Positions 1 to 8,640 of a stretch of 64,000 nt of DNA are shown in pieces. The notes beneath the pieces are model-generated. The model was not told where the DNA came from, searched no databases, and was given only the letters and a program-made list of their open reading frames with translations. The translations under genes were made by a program, and so were the position numbers. Source of the DNA: Bacteroidia bacterium (GTDB taxonomy: Bacteria; Bacteroidota; Bacteroidia; JADZBD01); contig JADZBD010000015.1 of NCBI GenBank assembly GCA_020852255.1, positions 124,001-188,000 on the forward strand, in the 5' to 3' direction. The first letter of the stretch is position 1. Each line of letters begins with the position of its first letter.

Positions 1-52
1 AACAGGGCTTCCGCCACCAGGGTTTCACCAACAGCTAACATCAGATCGAAGG

Positions 53-89
53 TAAAAAAAAAGCTCCCTCCGGTAAGGAAGGAGCTTTT
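53..89 (-). terminator. Rho-independent terminator of the large T9SS protein gene
   Basis: A 13-nt arm at 59-71 pairs with 77-89 (one mismatch) around the 5-nt loop GGTAA. Read on the minus strand, the hairpin is followed by a T run (A run at 53-60 on the plus strand). It lies 12 nt after the stop of the minus-strand gene ending at 102, the right place and polarity for its terminator. Confidence 0.8.
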
Positions 90-101
90 GTAATAACACG
101 A

Positions 102-3100
102 TTACTTCTGCAGGGAGACGGTAAAATAACCCCTGGCAGTTCCGCAGAACACCTCGAGGGTATAAATTCCGTTGGGTAGCAGAGATAAATCCAGTTCCTG
201 TGACACATCTCCGCCGGCTATCCGCTTCCGGAAAATCTCCAGTTGACGCCCACTCAGGTCCATTGTACGGATCAGAAGCTCTCCTTCGGGTAAACCCTTT
301 CCGGAGAACGTTACAGTGCCGTTGCTGGGATTCGGGTAGGCACTGATCATCCCATTCAGATTCAGTTCCCCCATTCCCAGTCCGCTGATGACAACACTTT
401 GGAAAGTAGAAGTGCTTCCGCACTGGTTGCTTACGGTAAGCACAACATTGTATGTTCCATTACTCGCATACACATGGTTCGGGTTCGTGAGGGTACTAAA
501 CGGGCTGCCGTCACCGAAATCCCACACCGAGCTAAAGGGCGGTGTAACCGAGGTATTCGTAAAGCTGACATTGTTCAGCGAGGTAATATTAAAGGAGAAG
601 GAAGGAGATGGAACAGTGAGTACGGTGACCGTTACGGTATCTGTACTGAAACATCCGGCTCCGTTCCATACGGTGATCACATACTGCGTAGTCTGGGCCG
701 GCGCTACGGTTATAAACTGCTGGCTGGAAGTGATAATACCATCCGTCCATTCGTAGGCGGCATAACCGGGAGGAGCGATCAGCATGACGCTGTTACCCTG
801 GCAAATGCTGGTATCGTTCACGCTGAACACCGGATTCTGACTGATATTCACAATGATTACATCGGTAGCCGAACATCCGTTTACGTCCGTCACGATCACG
901 GAATAAGTCCCCGATACGCTGACAAAAATCTGCTGCGTGCTGGCTGAATTGCTCCAAACATAGCTACTGCCCGGATTGCCCGCATCCAGCAACAGGGAGT
1001 CGCCACAGAGGGTTGTATCATTGCCCAGTGTAACCGCAGGTGGAGTGAAGATCGTAATGTTGATGGTATCCGAATTGGAACACCCGAATACGTTTGTTAC
1101 CACAACAGAATAGGATCCTGAGGCGGTGACGCTGATTTGCTGGGTAGTAGCGGCATTACTCCACTGATACCCGCTACCCGGATTGCCGGCATCCAGTAAA
1201 ATCGTGCCGCCGCATTGGCTGATATCCGGTCCGAGGGCCACAGCAGGGATGGGATGAATGGTAATTGTCACGGAGGCGGAAGCGGTGCACCCGTTCATAT
1301 CCGTAACCACTACCGAATAGATAGCGCTGGAACTAACAGTAATCTGCTGGGTAGTGGCATTGTTATTCCAAAGGTAGCTTGCACCCGGATTACCCGCATC
1401 CAGCAATACTGTTCCGCCACACTGGGTCTGGTTAGAACCTAACGTTACAGTGGGAGGAGTATAAATGGTTACGTTAATTGTGTCGGTGGTAGTGCATCCG
1501 TTCAGATCGGTAACGGTACACAAATAAGAGCCACCGGTACTCACGCTGATTGATTGGGTAGTGGCAGAAGTACTCCAGAGGTAGGATGCCCAGTTGCCGG
1601 AAGCTGTAAGAAGGGCCGAACCGCCACATTGGGAGAAATCCGGACCCAGGCTGAGACTTGGGGCGGGAAACACGGTAAGGTTGATTACATCGGTGTTGCT
1701 GCATCCATTTCCATCAGTAACAATTACGGAATAAATTCCCGTAGCGGTTGCATTGATGGTTTGTGTAGTGGCAGAGGTATTCCAGAGGTAAGTGCTCCCC
1801 GGATTTCCTGCATCGAGCAGAAGACCTCCACATACGCTCTGATCCGGTCCGAGGGCAACGGCCGGCAGTGTATTCACATTTACTGTTACTGTTGCCGTGT
1901 AGGTACAACCGTTAACTGCGGTAGCCGTTACCGTGTAAGTGGTTGTTACGGTAGGACTGGCAACTGGGTTGGCAACCGTAACGGAACTTAGTCCGGCGGC
2001 GGGTGCCCAGGAATAAGACGCGATGGAATAATAGCCTGCATTGGCATCGGTGAAAGTAATCGTTGCTCTTCTTAAAGCACCAACATCACCTCCCAGATCA
2101 TCTACCAGGCGCAGGTACCATGTTCCGTTCAACGGACCCGTCAGAAGCGAGAATGACTGTTCGGGCAGGAACATTCCGGAAAATGGTGCAACACCGGCGG
2201 TGACGGGAGTTACTGCTGACATACTAAAAACAGTATTGTAGAAATTATCTCCTGCCCCACCGTTGTCAGAGCAAAGGTCTATCTGACTCGCATCCGGTGC
2301 CAGGATAGAAATATCCATGTCGTTGTCAAAAGTGTGAGTCAGGGTGTCGAGGGTGATGGAACTTAAGACGTAAGATCCAGGAACACCGCTGACAGTGAAT
2401 GGAGCGTCAATGCCGCCCAAAAAATTATCCGGGATATTCAGCAATCCGGCGTAAGTAAAGGACATGGGTTGAACGTATGAAGGGGTAAAATTCACTTGCA
2501 GGTTAGTCTGACTACCCTGACAAACCGGGCTTACAGGCGGAATGCTTGCACTTACTGAAACCACCACCCTGTTTGCTGCAGCCATTGCATCGTTTGCTGG
2601 CAGACCATCACCGGCTACAGTGGTAAATGCGGAAAAAGTATAGGTTCCCGCTGCACTCATATCATACCCTGTGGCCACCACAACGTTTTGCGTAGCGTTC
2701 GGCGCGAGGGTTCCGGTATTTACTATTACCGTTGTGAACGTCTGGGGATTCGGACCTGTAACGGATGCATCAACGCTTACAGGCAGCAAACTAAAATCAA
2801 TCAGGTTAGTTCCGTAGTTTCGGATCGTTACCGTTACGGTTTCAGTGGAGGTAAAACAACCATTCACCAGGGGAGAAACAAGCATAGTAGCCCCCATATC
2901 GATGGGCGCAACAGGTTCTACAATCACATTGTCTAGTCCGATATCCGTTGTGCCCCAGTCACCCACTGCCGAGAACCGCACTACACAGGTGGAGGAAGTA
3001 GAAGTTCCGAGGTTTACAATCACTGTATTCCAAGCCGGCGCAATGGTTTGTACAGACACTGAAGGGCCAAATGTTAATCCGCCGTCGGTTGATAAAAACA

Positions 3101-4214
3101 CTTTCAGTGAATCTGTACCGGAGGTGTTGATGTAATTAAATGTAAGCTGTTTGGTAAGGATGGAAGTTGAAAAATCAAGATAATAATCCAGGTTGCCGAT
3201 TTGCGTGGTCCGGGAATCATAGGAATGAAAGCGTGCAGTATTCCCCGAAGCAGGAGAAGCTACTGTAAAAGCCCCGTTCACGCCACCCCATCCGGAAAAA
3301 ACGGTGGTTGTTGTATTCTGGCGCCACGATGAATTTCCACGTGAAGGCCAGGAACCCCAATTCGTAGTTGGAACATCCTGTGTGTTTGCCCAGTTCAGCC
3401 AGGCACCATCGAATGTTTGCATAACACCGAGGGCACCGTAAACAGGCGCTGCCGGCGCTGCGGGAGGAGCCCAGGTCCAGGTTTGGCCGCTGGTCGGAAC
3501 ATTTGTTGCACTATAGGTACAGGTGTTTGTATTTCCGGTGCCTGTAACTGAAGCATTCCATCCGGCTGTAACAAGCCTGTTCGAATAATCCGTGTTGTTA
3601 CCTCCGCGCAAGCCCACCTGCCCGGTGCGGTTGGCAGAGGAAGGCAAACAGTTTCCGTAGACAATGGCAACGGAATTAGTAGACTGTATGAGCTGGATCT
3701 GGAAATTCATTTGCATGACAGCATCTGTAGTGCTGGAGCGGACATCCTGGTATTGGATCACGAATACATAGTTCCCTGGCGTTCCGAGCAGTTCTGAACG
3801 GATTTCCGGTGTTCCAAGAGCCGATGCAGACAACGTTGCGCCGAAGCCGGAAATGATTCCGCACTGCCCTGACGGAACCGTGGTGGATGAGATGGGAGCT
3901 GAAACGGTTAATGCCGGAACAACCGATGGACCCCAGCCCTGCCGTTGTCCGGCCTGAGACGCACCAAACCAGATGAATCCGTTGTTTGAAATTCCGATGT
4001 CTGTATAGGTATTTCTGTCGTATGTAAAACTAAATCCCAGCGGTATGCCGGCGAATACTGCATCGGTATTTAATGCAACTCCTGTTTGGTGCACTGTACC
4101 ACCCGTAATCGCGGTGTAAGTACCTGAAGTTTCACTAAAAGTGTAACCCGAAACCTGAGACCGGCCGTTAAAAAATAATGCCAGCGAGAGCGTAAGAAAG
4201 GAAATGATTTTCAT
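102..4214 (-). CDS. Large T9SS type A sorted surface protein with P-domain, five Ig-like repeats and PKD domain
   Basis: This is a predicted secreted or surface protein of 1370 residues. An N-terminal signal peptide (about 1-19) is followed by a beta-rich region and a MAM/choice-of-anchor-J-like region (about 260-435). Residues 600-723 resemble a proprotein convertase P-domain. Five tandem Ig-like repeats of about 68 residues follow at 785-1124, each with an LGxDxxxCGG start, a DAGNPG turn, a YxWxxxATTQ core and a VTDxNGC end. A sixth, degenerate unit is at about 1125-1200. A PKD domain with WDFGDGSP lies at 1203-1275, and the T9SS type A sorting domain at about 1288-1370 (AYPNPSNGTVTF, LPNGIYTLEV). 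In this family the C-terminal domain directs export across the outer membrane. No enzymatic domain is evident, so adhesion or matrix binding is an inference. The gene is followed by a clear terminator and looks monocistronic. Confidence 0.9.
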   Translation of the reverse strand: MKIISFLTLSLALFFNGRSQVSGYTFSETSGTYTAITGGTVHQTGVALNTDAVFAGIPLGFSFTYDRNTYTDIGISNNGFIWFGASQAGQRQGWGPSVVPALTVSAPISSTTVPSGQCGIISGFGATLSASALGTPEIRSELLGTPGNYVFVIQYQDVRSSTTDAVMQMNFQIQLIQSTNSVAIVYGNCLPSSANRTGQVGLRGGNNTDYSNRLVTAGWNASVTGTGNTNTCTYSATNVPTSGQTWTWAPPAAPAAPVYGALGVMQTFDGAWLNWANTQDVPTTNWGSWPSRGNSSWRQNTTTTVFSGWGGVNGAFTVASPASGNTARFHSYDSRTTQIGNLDYYLDFSTSILTKQLTFNYINTSGTDSLKVFLSTDGGLTFGPSVSVQTIAPAWNTVIVNLGTSTSSTCVVRFSAVGDWGTTDIGLDNVIVEPVAPIDMGATMLVSPLVNGCFTSTETVTVTIRNYGTNLIDFSLLPVSVDASVTGPNPQTFTTVIVNTGTLAPNATQNVVVATGYDMSAAGTYTFSAFTTVAGDGLPANDAMAAANRVVVSVSASIPPVSPVCQGSQTNLQVNFTPSYVQPMSFTYAGLLNIPDNFLGGIDAPFTVSGVPGSYVLSSITLDTLTHTFDNDMDISILAPDASQIDLCSDNGGAGDNFYNTVFSMSAVTPVTAGVAPFSGMFLPEQSFSLLTGPLNGTWYLRLVDDLGGDVGALRRATITFTDANAGYYSIASYSWAPAAGLSSVTVANPVASPTVTTTYTVTATAVNGCTYTATVTVNVNTLPAVALGPDQSVCGGLLLDAGNPGSTYLWNTSATTQTINATATGIYSVIVTDGNGCSNTDVINLTVFPAPSLSLGPDFSQCGGSALLTASGNWASYLWSTSATTQSISVSTGGSYLCTVTDLNGCTTTDTINVTIYTPPTVTLGSNQTQCGGTVLLDAGNPGASYLWNNNATTQQITVSSSAIYSVVVTDMNGCTASASVTITIHPIPAVALGPDISQCGGTILLDAGNPGSGYQWSNAATTQQISVTASGSYSVVVTNVFGCSNSDTINITIFTPPAVTLGNDTTLCGDSLLLDAGNPGSSYVWSNSASTQQIFVSVSGTYSVIVTDVNGCSATDVIIVNISQNPVFSVNDTSICQGNSVMLIAPPGYAAYEWTDGIITSSQQFITVAPAQTTQYVITVWNGAGCFSTDTVTVTVLTVPSPSFSFNITSLNNVSFTNTSVTPPFSSVWDFGDGSPFSTLTNPNHVYASNGTYNVVLTVSNQCGSTSTFQSVVISGLGMGELNLNGMISAYPNPSNGTVTFSGKGLPEGELLIRTMDLSGRQLEIFRKRIAGGDVSQELDLSLLPNGIYTLEVFCGTARGYFTVSLQK
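843..1862 (-). repeat. Five tandem ~204-bp coding repeats (Ig-like units)
   Basis: These are five in-frame units of about 68 codons encoding Ig-like domains of the surface protein at 102-4214. The units share LGxDxxxCGG, LLDAGNPGSxYxW, ATTQxI and YSVxVTDxNGC motifs. Their similarity makes copy-number change by recombination plausible. They are coding repeats, not spacers or CRISPR units. Confidence 0.85.
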
Positions 4215-4344
4215 CGTATTTTTTTTATGGGGAACGAAATTACTAATAACAGCAGAGAACGTCAGATTTTGATAAGAATACTTGCTAACAAAATCGCCTG
4301 AGGTGTATTCCTAAGCAGCTAAACCGAAACAGGTTGAAAACCAG

Positions 4345-6420
4345 TCAGTAGCGAATGCCGATCAGCAGGATATCATCCACTTGCTCCAGGTTCCCTTTCC
4401 ATTCTGCGAGGGTATCATCCAGCAGCTTAACCAAGACATCCCCGGTAAGGCCGCTGTGGGTTTGCAGCAGCGCCATAAGGTTTTTGTATTTGAATTTCTT
4501 CCCCCCCGCCTTTCCGTATTTTTCTCCTCCGAACTGGTCGGCATAACCGTCGGTAAAAAGTATGAGCAGGTCATTTTTCTCGAGCCGGAAAAACTTATTG
4601 CGGAATTCTGATTCAACCATATGGTGTTTCCCCACCGGCATTTTATCCGGAGGCAATTCCAGTACTTCATTCTTTCTGACGATCCACATGGGATTATTGG
4701 CACAGGCGGCGCTAAGTTCGCCTGACTTTCGGTTCAGCCTGATCATCACCGCATCCATGCCATCTTTCCCTCCTTCGGCATCTGCCGCCAGTGAGCGGAT
4801 TACCTGTTTCCGTACATAATTCAGCATGGCTGCCGGATCTCCGTCCGGATGCCGGGTCAGCGCCTCGTTGAGAAATGTAATATTCAACAGGCTCATAAAA
4901 GCTCCCGGCACGCCGTGACCGGTGCAGTCACCAACGCAAAGCAGGCTGTCGCCCGCGGGTGTTTCCTCCGCCCAGTAAAAATCGCCGCTTACAATATCCT
5001 TTGGCCGGTAAAAAATAAAATGATCTCCGAGAATTTTCTGCATTTTGATATCGCTTGCGATCAGCGCCTTCTGAATCCTGCGCGCATACTGAATGCTCCC
5101 AAGGATATCTTTATTCTTGTCTTCGATAATATCCTTTTGCAGTGCAATCTCTTTTGTTCGTTCGTTCACTTTGTTTTCCAGCACTACATTTTGCTCCCGG
5201 ATAATGCGCTCATTTTCTGTAGCCGCCCGCAGTGCTTCGGCCTGGGCAAGTTGTTTTTCTTTCGTGGATATATTCAGCTTATCCCCAATGGCGAATGAAA
5301 GCATAATAGCCTCCATCGCACCACCGATCTCCAACACTACAATGGCTTCATCATGATAAGGCAAATGAATAACATCCACCATTATGAGAAAGAACAAGCC
5401 GATAAAATAAGAACCGAATCCCAGCAGGTAAAACTTTGCCGGCCGGTAACCACGCAGATAAACCACAATGCCTACCACCAGTGTGCAAACTGCGAATAAC
5501 ATACCACCGAGCTGAAGTAGAGAAAATCCCGTGCGGCCAAATCCCAGAAGCGTAAACAAAAATGCAGTGGCAGGCAGTACCAGCAATGCAATCATGATTT
5601 TCCTCCATACAGGTGCATATTTTGCCAGGTTGAGGAACGTAATAGTAAAAAGCACTCCAAACACACTGAATAGTGCCGGTATAATAGTTGACTGGCTGAT
5701 CAGAACCACATCCATCCATTCAGGAAGAAGGATGAGGTACCCGTTGACGATGGATACGAACAGGGCATTAAAAACCATATAGCCCACGTAATACAGGTAC
5801 ACCGATTCCCGATTGGTTACATAGAGAAAAGCATTGTACAGTATCATCATAATGATCAGGCCAAAATAAACACCGTGCAGTCGGTTTCCCTGATGGTCGT
5901 TCTCAAAAAAACGGTCCAGCGTTCCGGCCCGGATCTGAATGAGGAGGGGGGCGTAATCGAACGCGCTGATGAATACCTCTGCGGTATCACCAGGCATTAT
6001 ATCAATAGGATGGATCAGCCGGTAAAGGTGCAGTTCTCTTCTGTTTAGCGGCACAGTAAGGCCTAAGGTATCGAACCGCCACTCTCCATGGTTCACCCGG
6101 ATGTAATAGGTGAGCCGGGTGATGCTGGGATTGTTTGATTCCAGGTACCAGGGTCCTACGCCGTCCGCAGTAAACCATCCGTGCAACCAGATCACATCCG
6201 AGGTAAGATTAAAATTCAGCACATTGGACGGACTCTGCAGAAATCTCCCCTCGCTTTTCAGCCGGCACACTGTTTCAAAGTTCAGCGAAGCGGTGCTGTC
6301 TCTGAAATACTCCAGGTTCGAACCTATTTCGCGGATCGGATCACCGGGGCGAAGGGTCACCACTTTCTCCGGCCGGAGAACCGCAGGCAAGAGCAGGAGC
6401 AGAATAAAGAAAATCCGCAT
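4345..6420 (-). CDS. 7TMR-DISM receptor with C-terminal SpoIIE/PP2C serine phosphatase
   Basis: This is a membrane signalling protein of 691 residues. It has a signal peptide (1-16) and an extracellular 7TMR-DISM-type beta domain (about 20-170). About seven transmembrane helices follow (about 182-380). A coiled coil (385-440) leads into the linker DILGSIQYARRIQKALIAS, and a SpoIIE-type PP2C phosphatase domain occupies 470-691. Candidate metal-binding acidic residues sit in SGDFYW (D480), GDCTGHG (D498), FTDGYADQFGG (D624) and VDDILL (D682/D683). Known relatives (RsbU/SpoIIE) dephosphorylate anti-anti-sigma-like proteins. The extracellular ligand and intracellular target here are unknown. The start lies 6 bp after the stop of the upstream TPR-SpoIIE gene, so the two are probably co-transcribed. 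A G7 run is present in the coding strand near 4501-4507. Confidence 0.9.
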   Translation of the reverse strand: MRIFFILLLLLPAVLRPEKVVTLRPGDPIREIGSNLEYFRDSTASLNFETVCRLKSEGRFLQSPSNVLNFNLTSDVIWLHGWFTADGVGPWYLESNNPSITRLTYYIRVNHGEWRFDTLGLTVPLNRRELHLYRLIHPIDIMPGDTAEVFISAFDYAPLLIQIRAGTLDRFFENDHQGNRLHGVYFGLIIMMILYNAFLYVTNRESVYLYYVGYMVFNALFVSIVNGYLILLPEWMDVVLISQSTIIPALFSVFGVLFTITFLNLAKYAPVWRKIMIALLVLPATAFLFTLLGFGRTGFSLLQLGGMLFAVCTLVVGIVVYLRGYRPAKFYLLGFGSYFIGLFFLIMVDVIHLPYHDEAIVVLEIGGAMEAIMLSFAIGDKLNISTKEKQLAQAEALRAATENERIIREQNVVLENKVNERTKEIALQKDIIEDKNKDILGSIQYARRIQKALIASDIKMQKILGDHFIFYRPKDIVSGDFYWAEETPAGDSLLCVGDCTGHGVPGAFMSLLNITFLNEALTRHPDGDPAAMLNYVRKQVIRSLAADAEGGKDGMDAVMIRLNRKSGELSAACANNPMWIVRKNEVLELPPDKMPVGKHHMVESEFRNKFFRLEKNDLLILFTDGYADQFGGEKYGKAGGKKFKYKNLMALLQTHSGLTGDVLVKLLDDTLAEWKGNLEQVDDILLIGIRY

Positions 6421-6426
6421 CGGAGG

Positions 6427-8493
6427 TCAGGTCATTCGTACACCTATCACCAGCACATCGTCGGTTTGTTCGAATGCGCCCTTCCATTCCGTAAACCAGG
6501 CTCTCAGTTTTTCTTCCTGTTCACGGCAGGAGAGGCGGCTGATGCCCTGAATGAATTCACGGAATTTACGGTTGGTCATTTTCTTATTGTTAGACCCCCC
6601 GAACTGGTCGGCAAAACCATCCGAAAAGATATAGACTAAATCCCCTGCACTCAGATCTACACTGTGCGTGGTAAATGGCCTCTCAGTCACCAGGGCGGTT
6701 CCCACCGGCAGTTTATCAGGCTTGATGTCGCTGAACGTTCCGTCATTTCGGAAGATCCACAGCGGATTATTCGCCCCTGCGTACTTCACCTTATTACCCG
6801 GACTGATCACGCATAGTGCGGCATCCATCCCATCGCGGCTGTCGTCTTCCGCTCCTGTTTGCTTAAGAGAATGCTTCACCTTTTCTCTGAGTCTGTTCAG
6901 TATTTGCCCCGGATCCGTTATACCATCCTCCAGCACAATCTGGTTCAGAAAAGCATTGCCTATCATACTCATAAACGCCCCGGGAACACCATGCCCCGTG
7001 CAATCCACCGCTGCAATGATCCGGTCGCCGTTTCTTTCTCCAAACCAATAGAAATCCCCACTCACTACATCGCGCGGCAGAAGCAGGACAAAGGCTTCCG
7101 GAAAAAGCCGGAATTTCATTTCCTTCTCCGGAAGAATCGCCTGCTGTATCCGCGACGCATAGGAGATACTGTCGGTTATATCCTTGTTTTTTTGAGCGAT
7201 AATCGCATTCATCTCCTGTAAGATACGATTCGATTTTTGCTTGCCCAGGTAACGCAAATAAAGAACCACTATCACCACTGCCAGTGCCGCCAGCATCAGC
7301 GCACCCGCCATGCGTGTATTTTTCACCCGTTGTTCCTCCAGTTCCTTTTCCTTGTTCAGCAGATCCTTTTCCTTTTGCACCATTTCCTTTTCAAATTCCT
7401 TCTCCGTGGCCTCCACTTTGAGTCTTTCCACGTTCACCAGAGAATCGCGGAGTTCCGTGGACAAAGTAAAATAATGCAACGCTCCTTTATAATCACCTTT
7501 CTGTTCATAGATTTTATGCGCGCTGTGGTAAAGGGAAATCAGTACATCTCCTTCCTTGAATTCACGTGCTATCTCTATTCCTTTCTTTACATATTCCTCC
7601 GCATCGTTCCAGCGCTTCAGCTGCATCAGCAATTCTGCTTTATTCTGGTAGGCAACACCCAGATTATGCAGGTATCCTTTGCTCTTACTGATCATAATAG
7701 AGGAATCCAGCATCATCATGGCTTCATTCACCTTTCCCATCTTCATCAAAGGCGTGGAAATATTGAACATTACCATAGAAACTCCTTCCCAGCTCCCCTG
7801 TGAACGGTGTAACTCCAGCGCTTCCTTAAATGTGTTATACGATCCCTGCCAGTCACCCATATACGCGTAGGTGCTGGCAATATTATTCAGGGCGGTAGAT
7901 AATTTTCTCATGTCGCCCGTGCGTTCAATAATCTCCCTGGCATCCTGGAATTCTTTCAGCGATTCCTGGTACTTCCCCAGCTTGGCATACACACCGCCCG
8001 TGCCCATAATCGGCAGCACCATGTTGTTGGTATCGTTGTACATCTGAAAAACCTTACGTGCCGCCACATAGTACTCCATGGCTTCGTTGAGTTTGCCTTC
8101 ATCGCTCCGGATGAGACCGATATTGTACCAAGCTATATATGCCGCCACGGAATCCTTATCCTGCAAATGCGTTTTGTACGCCAGCATATAATGATCGTAA
8201 GCCTTGATATTGCTTCCAACATTGCCATAGGCCGTACCGAGGTTGTTGTAAATCTTTCCCAGCAGCCGCAGGTCGGTTCCTCTCAAAGCGTAAGCCAGCG
8301 CAAGTTTTCCGTGCTGAATTGCTGTTCCGGGGTCGTTGCTCTTCAGCCGCCGGAGCAGCTCATAATGGGTTTTCATCAGCACGGTATCTACCTTGCTGTT
8401 ATTAATGATCTGCAGGAGGGAATCGGTTTTCCGGTCGGAAGCCGTGCTGGTAAAGAGCGTAAAAAGGAGCAGAAGGATCAGGGTCGGTCTCAC
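6427..8493 (-). CDS. TPR protein with transmembrane helix and SpoIIE/PP2C phosphatase domain
   Basis: This is a 688-residue regulator with a GTG start. It has a signal peptide, then a periplasmic array of about seven to eight tetratricopeptide repeats (about 25-340). A Glu/Lys-rich coiled coil precedes one transmembrane helix (about 395-415), after which comes the linker ITDSISYASRIQQAILPE. The C-terminal SpoIIE domain shows SGDFYW, AVDCTGHGVPGAFMS, GMDAAL, IFSDGFADQFGG and QTDDVLVIG, so the acidic metal ligands of active PP2C phosphatases appear intact. The likely role is to convert an envelope signal, read by the TPRs, into dephosphorylation of a cytoplasmic partner. It is the first gene of a two-gene unit with the 7TMR-DISM phosphatase 6 bp downstream. 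A TAATTTTA box lies 4 nt before the GTG. Confidence 0.9.
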   Translation of the reverse strand: MRPTLILLLLFTLFTSTASDRKTDSLLQIINNSKVDTVLMKTHYELLRRLKSNDPGTAIQHGKLALAYALRGTDLRLLGKIYNNLGTAYGNVGSNIKAYDHYMLAYKTHLQDKDSVAAYIAWYNIGLIRSDEGKLNEAMEYYVAARKVFQMYNDTNNMVLPIMGTGGVYAKLGKYQESLKEFQDAREIIERTGDMRKLSTALNNIASTYAYMGDWQGSYNTFKEALELHRSQGSWEGVSMVMFNISTPLMKMGKVNEAMMMLDSSIMISKSKGYLHNLGVAYQNKAELLMQLKRWNDAEEYVKKGIEIAREFKEGDVLISLYHSAHKIYEQKGDYKGALHYFTLSTELRDSLVNVERLKVEATEKEFEKEMVQKEKDLLNKEKELEEQRVKNTRMAGALMLAALAVVIVVLYLRYLGKQKSNRILQEMNAIIAQKNKDITDSISYASRIQQAILPEKEMKFRLFPEAFVLLLPRDVVSGDFYWFGERNGDRIIAAVDCTGHGVPGAFMSMIGNAFLNQIVLEDGITDPGQILNRLREKVKHSLKQTGAEDDSRDGMDAALCVISPGNKVKYAGANNPLWIFRNDGTFSDIKPDKLPVGTALVTERPFTTHSVDLSAGDLVYIFSDGFADQFGGSNNKKMTNRKFREFIQGISRLSCREQEEKLRAWFTEWKGAFEQTDDVLVIGVRMT

Positions 8494-8497
8494 AGTG

Positions 8498-8505
8498 TAA
8501 AATTA
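8498..8505 (-). promoter_or_regulatory. Putative -7 box (TAATTTTA) of the TPR-SpoIIE gene
   Basis: On the minus strand TAATTTTA matches TAnnTTTG at five of its six fixed bases and ends 4 nt before the GTG start at 8493. No good -33 TTTG is seen at the expected distance. The call rests on the same spacing being seen at several other starts in this window. Confidence 0.35.
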
Positions 8506-8556
8506 AGGAAATAGTTCGACTCGCTCTCGCAGGCTCAAGATTCGCTCACCATTACA

Positions 8557-8564
8557 GGGGGGGG
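8557..8564. repeat. G8 homopolymer in the divergent intergenic region
   Basis: A run of eight G, followed by G5 at 8576-8580, lies between the divergent TPR-SpoIIE gene and glyS. It is upstream of the predicted -33 of glyS and outside any predicted -33/-7 spacer, so a role is uncertain. Such tracts are prone to slippage. Confidence 0.5.
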
Positions 8565-8594
8565 TATCAGAAAAAGGGGGTACCGGCTCCAACA

Positions 8595-8624
8595 TTTGTT
8601 TTTTCTTTACAGGAACTACAATTT
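8595..8624 (+). promoter_or_regulatory. Weak putative promoter of glyS
   Basis: TTTG at 8595-8598 is followed after 18 nt by TACAATTT at 8617-8624, a partial match to TAnnTTTG. The box ends 16 nt before the ATG at 8641, which supports that start over the in-frame ATG at 8596. Confidence 0.35.
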
Positions 8625-8640
8625 ATTAATTTTAAGCCCG

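Noticed and set aside
1-52. Short minus-strand frame from ATG at 39-41 running off the left edge (MLAVGETLV...), and short plus-strand tails ending at 36, 53 and 93.
   Set aside because: Only about 13 codons are visible, directly behind a terminator, with no promoter. None of the frames can be supported as a gene.
843-1862. Regular repeats considered as a CRISPR or satellite array.
   Set aside because: The period of about 204 bp is in frame and encodes Ig-like domains. There are no short repeats with unique spacers.
8557-8580. G8 and G5 runs upstream of glyS considered as a phase-variable promoter.
   Set aside because: They lie outside the -33/-7 spacers of both divergent promoters, and glyS is essential, so switching is unlikely.
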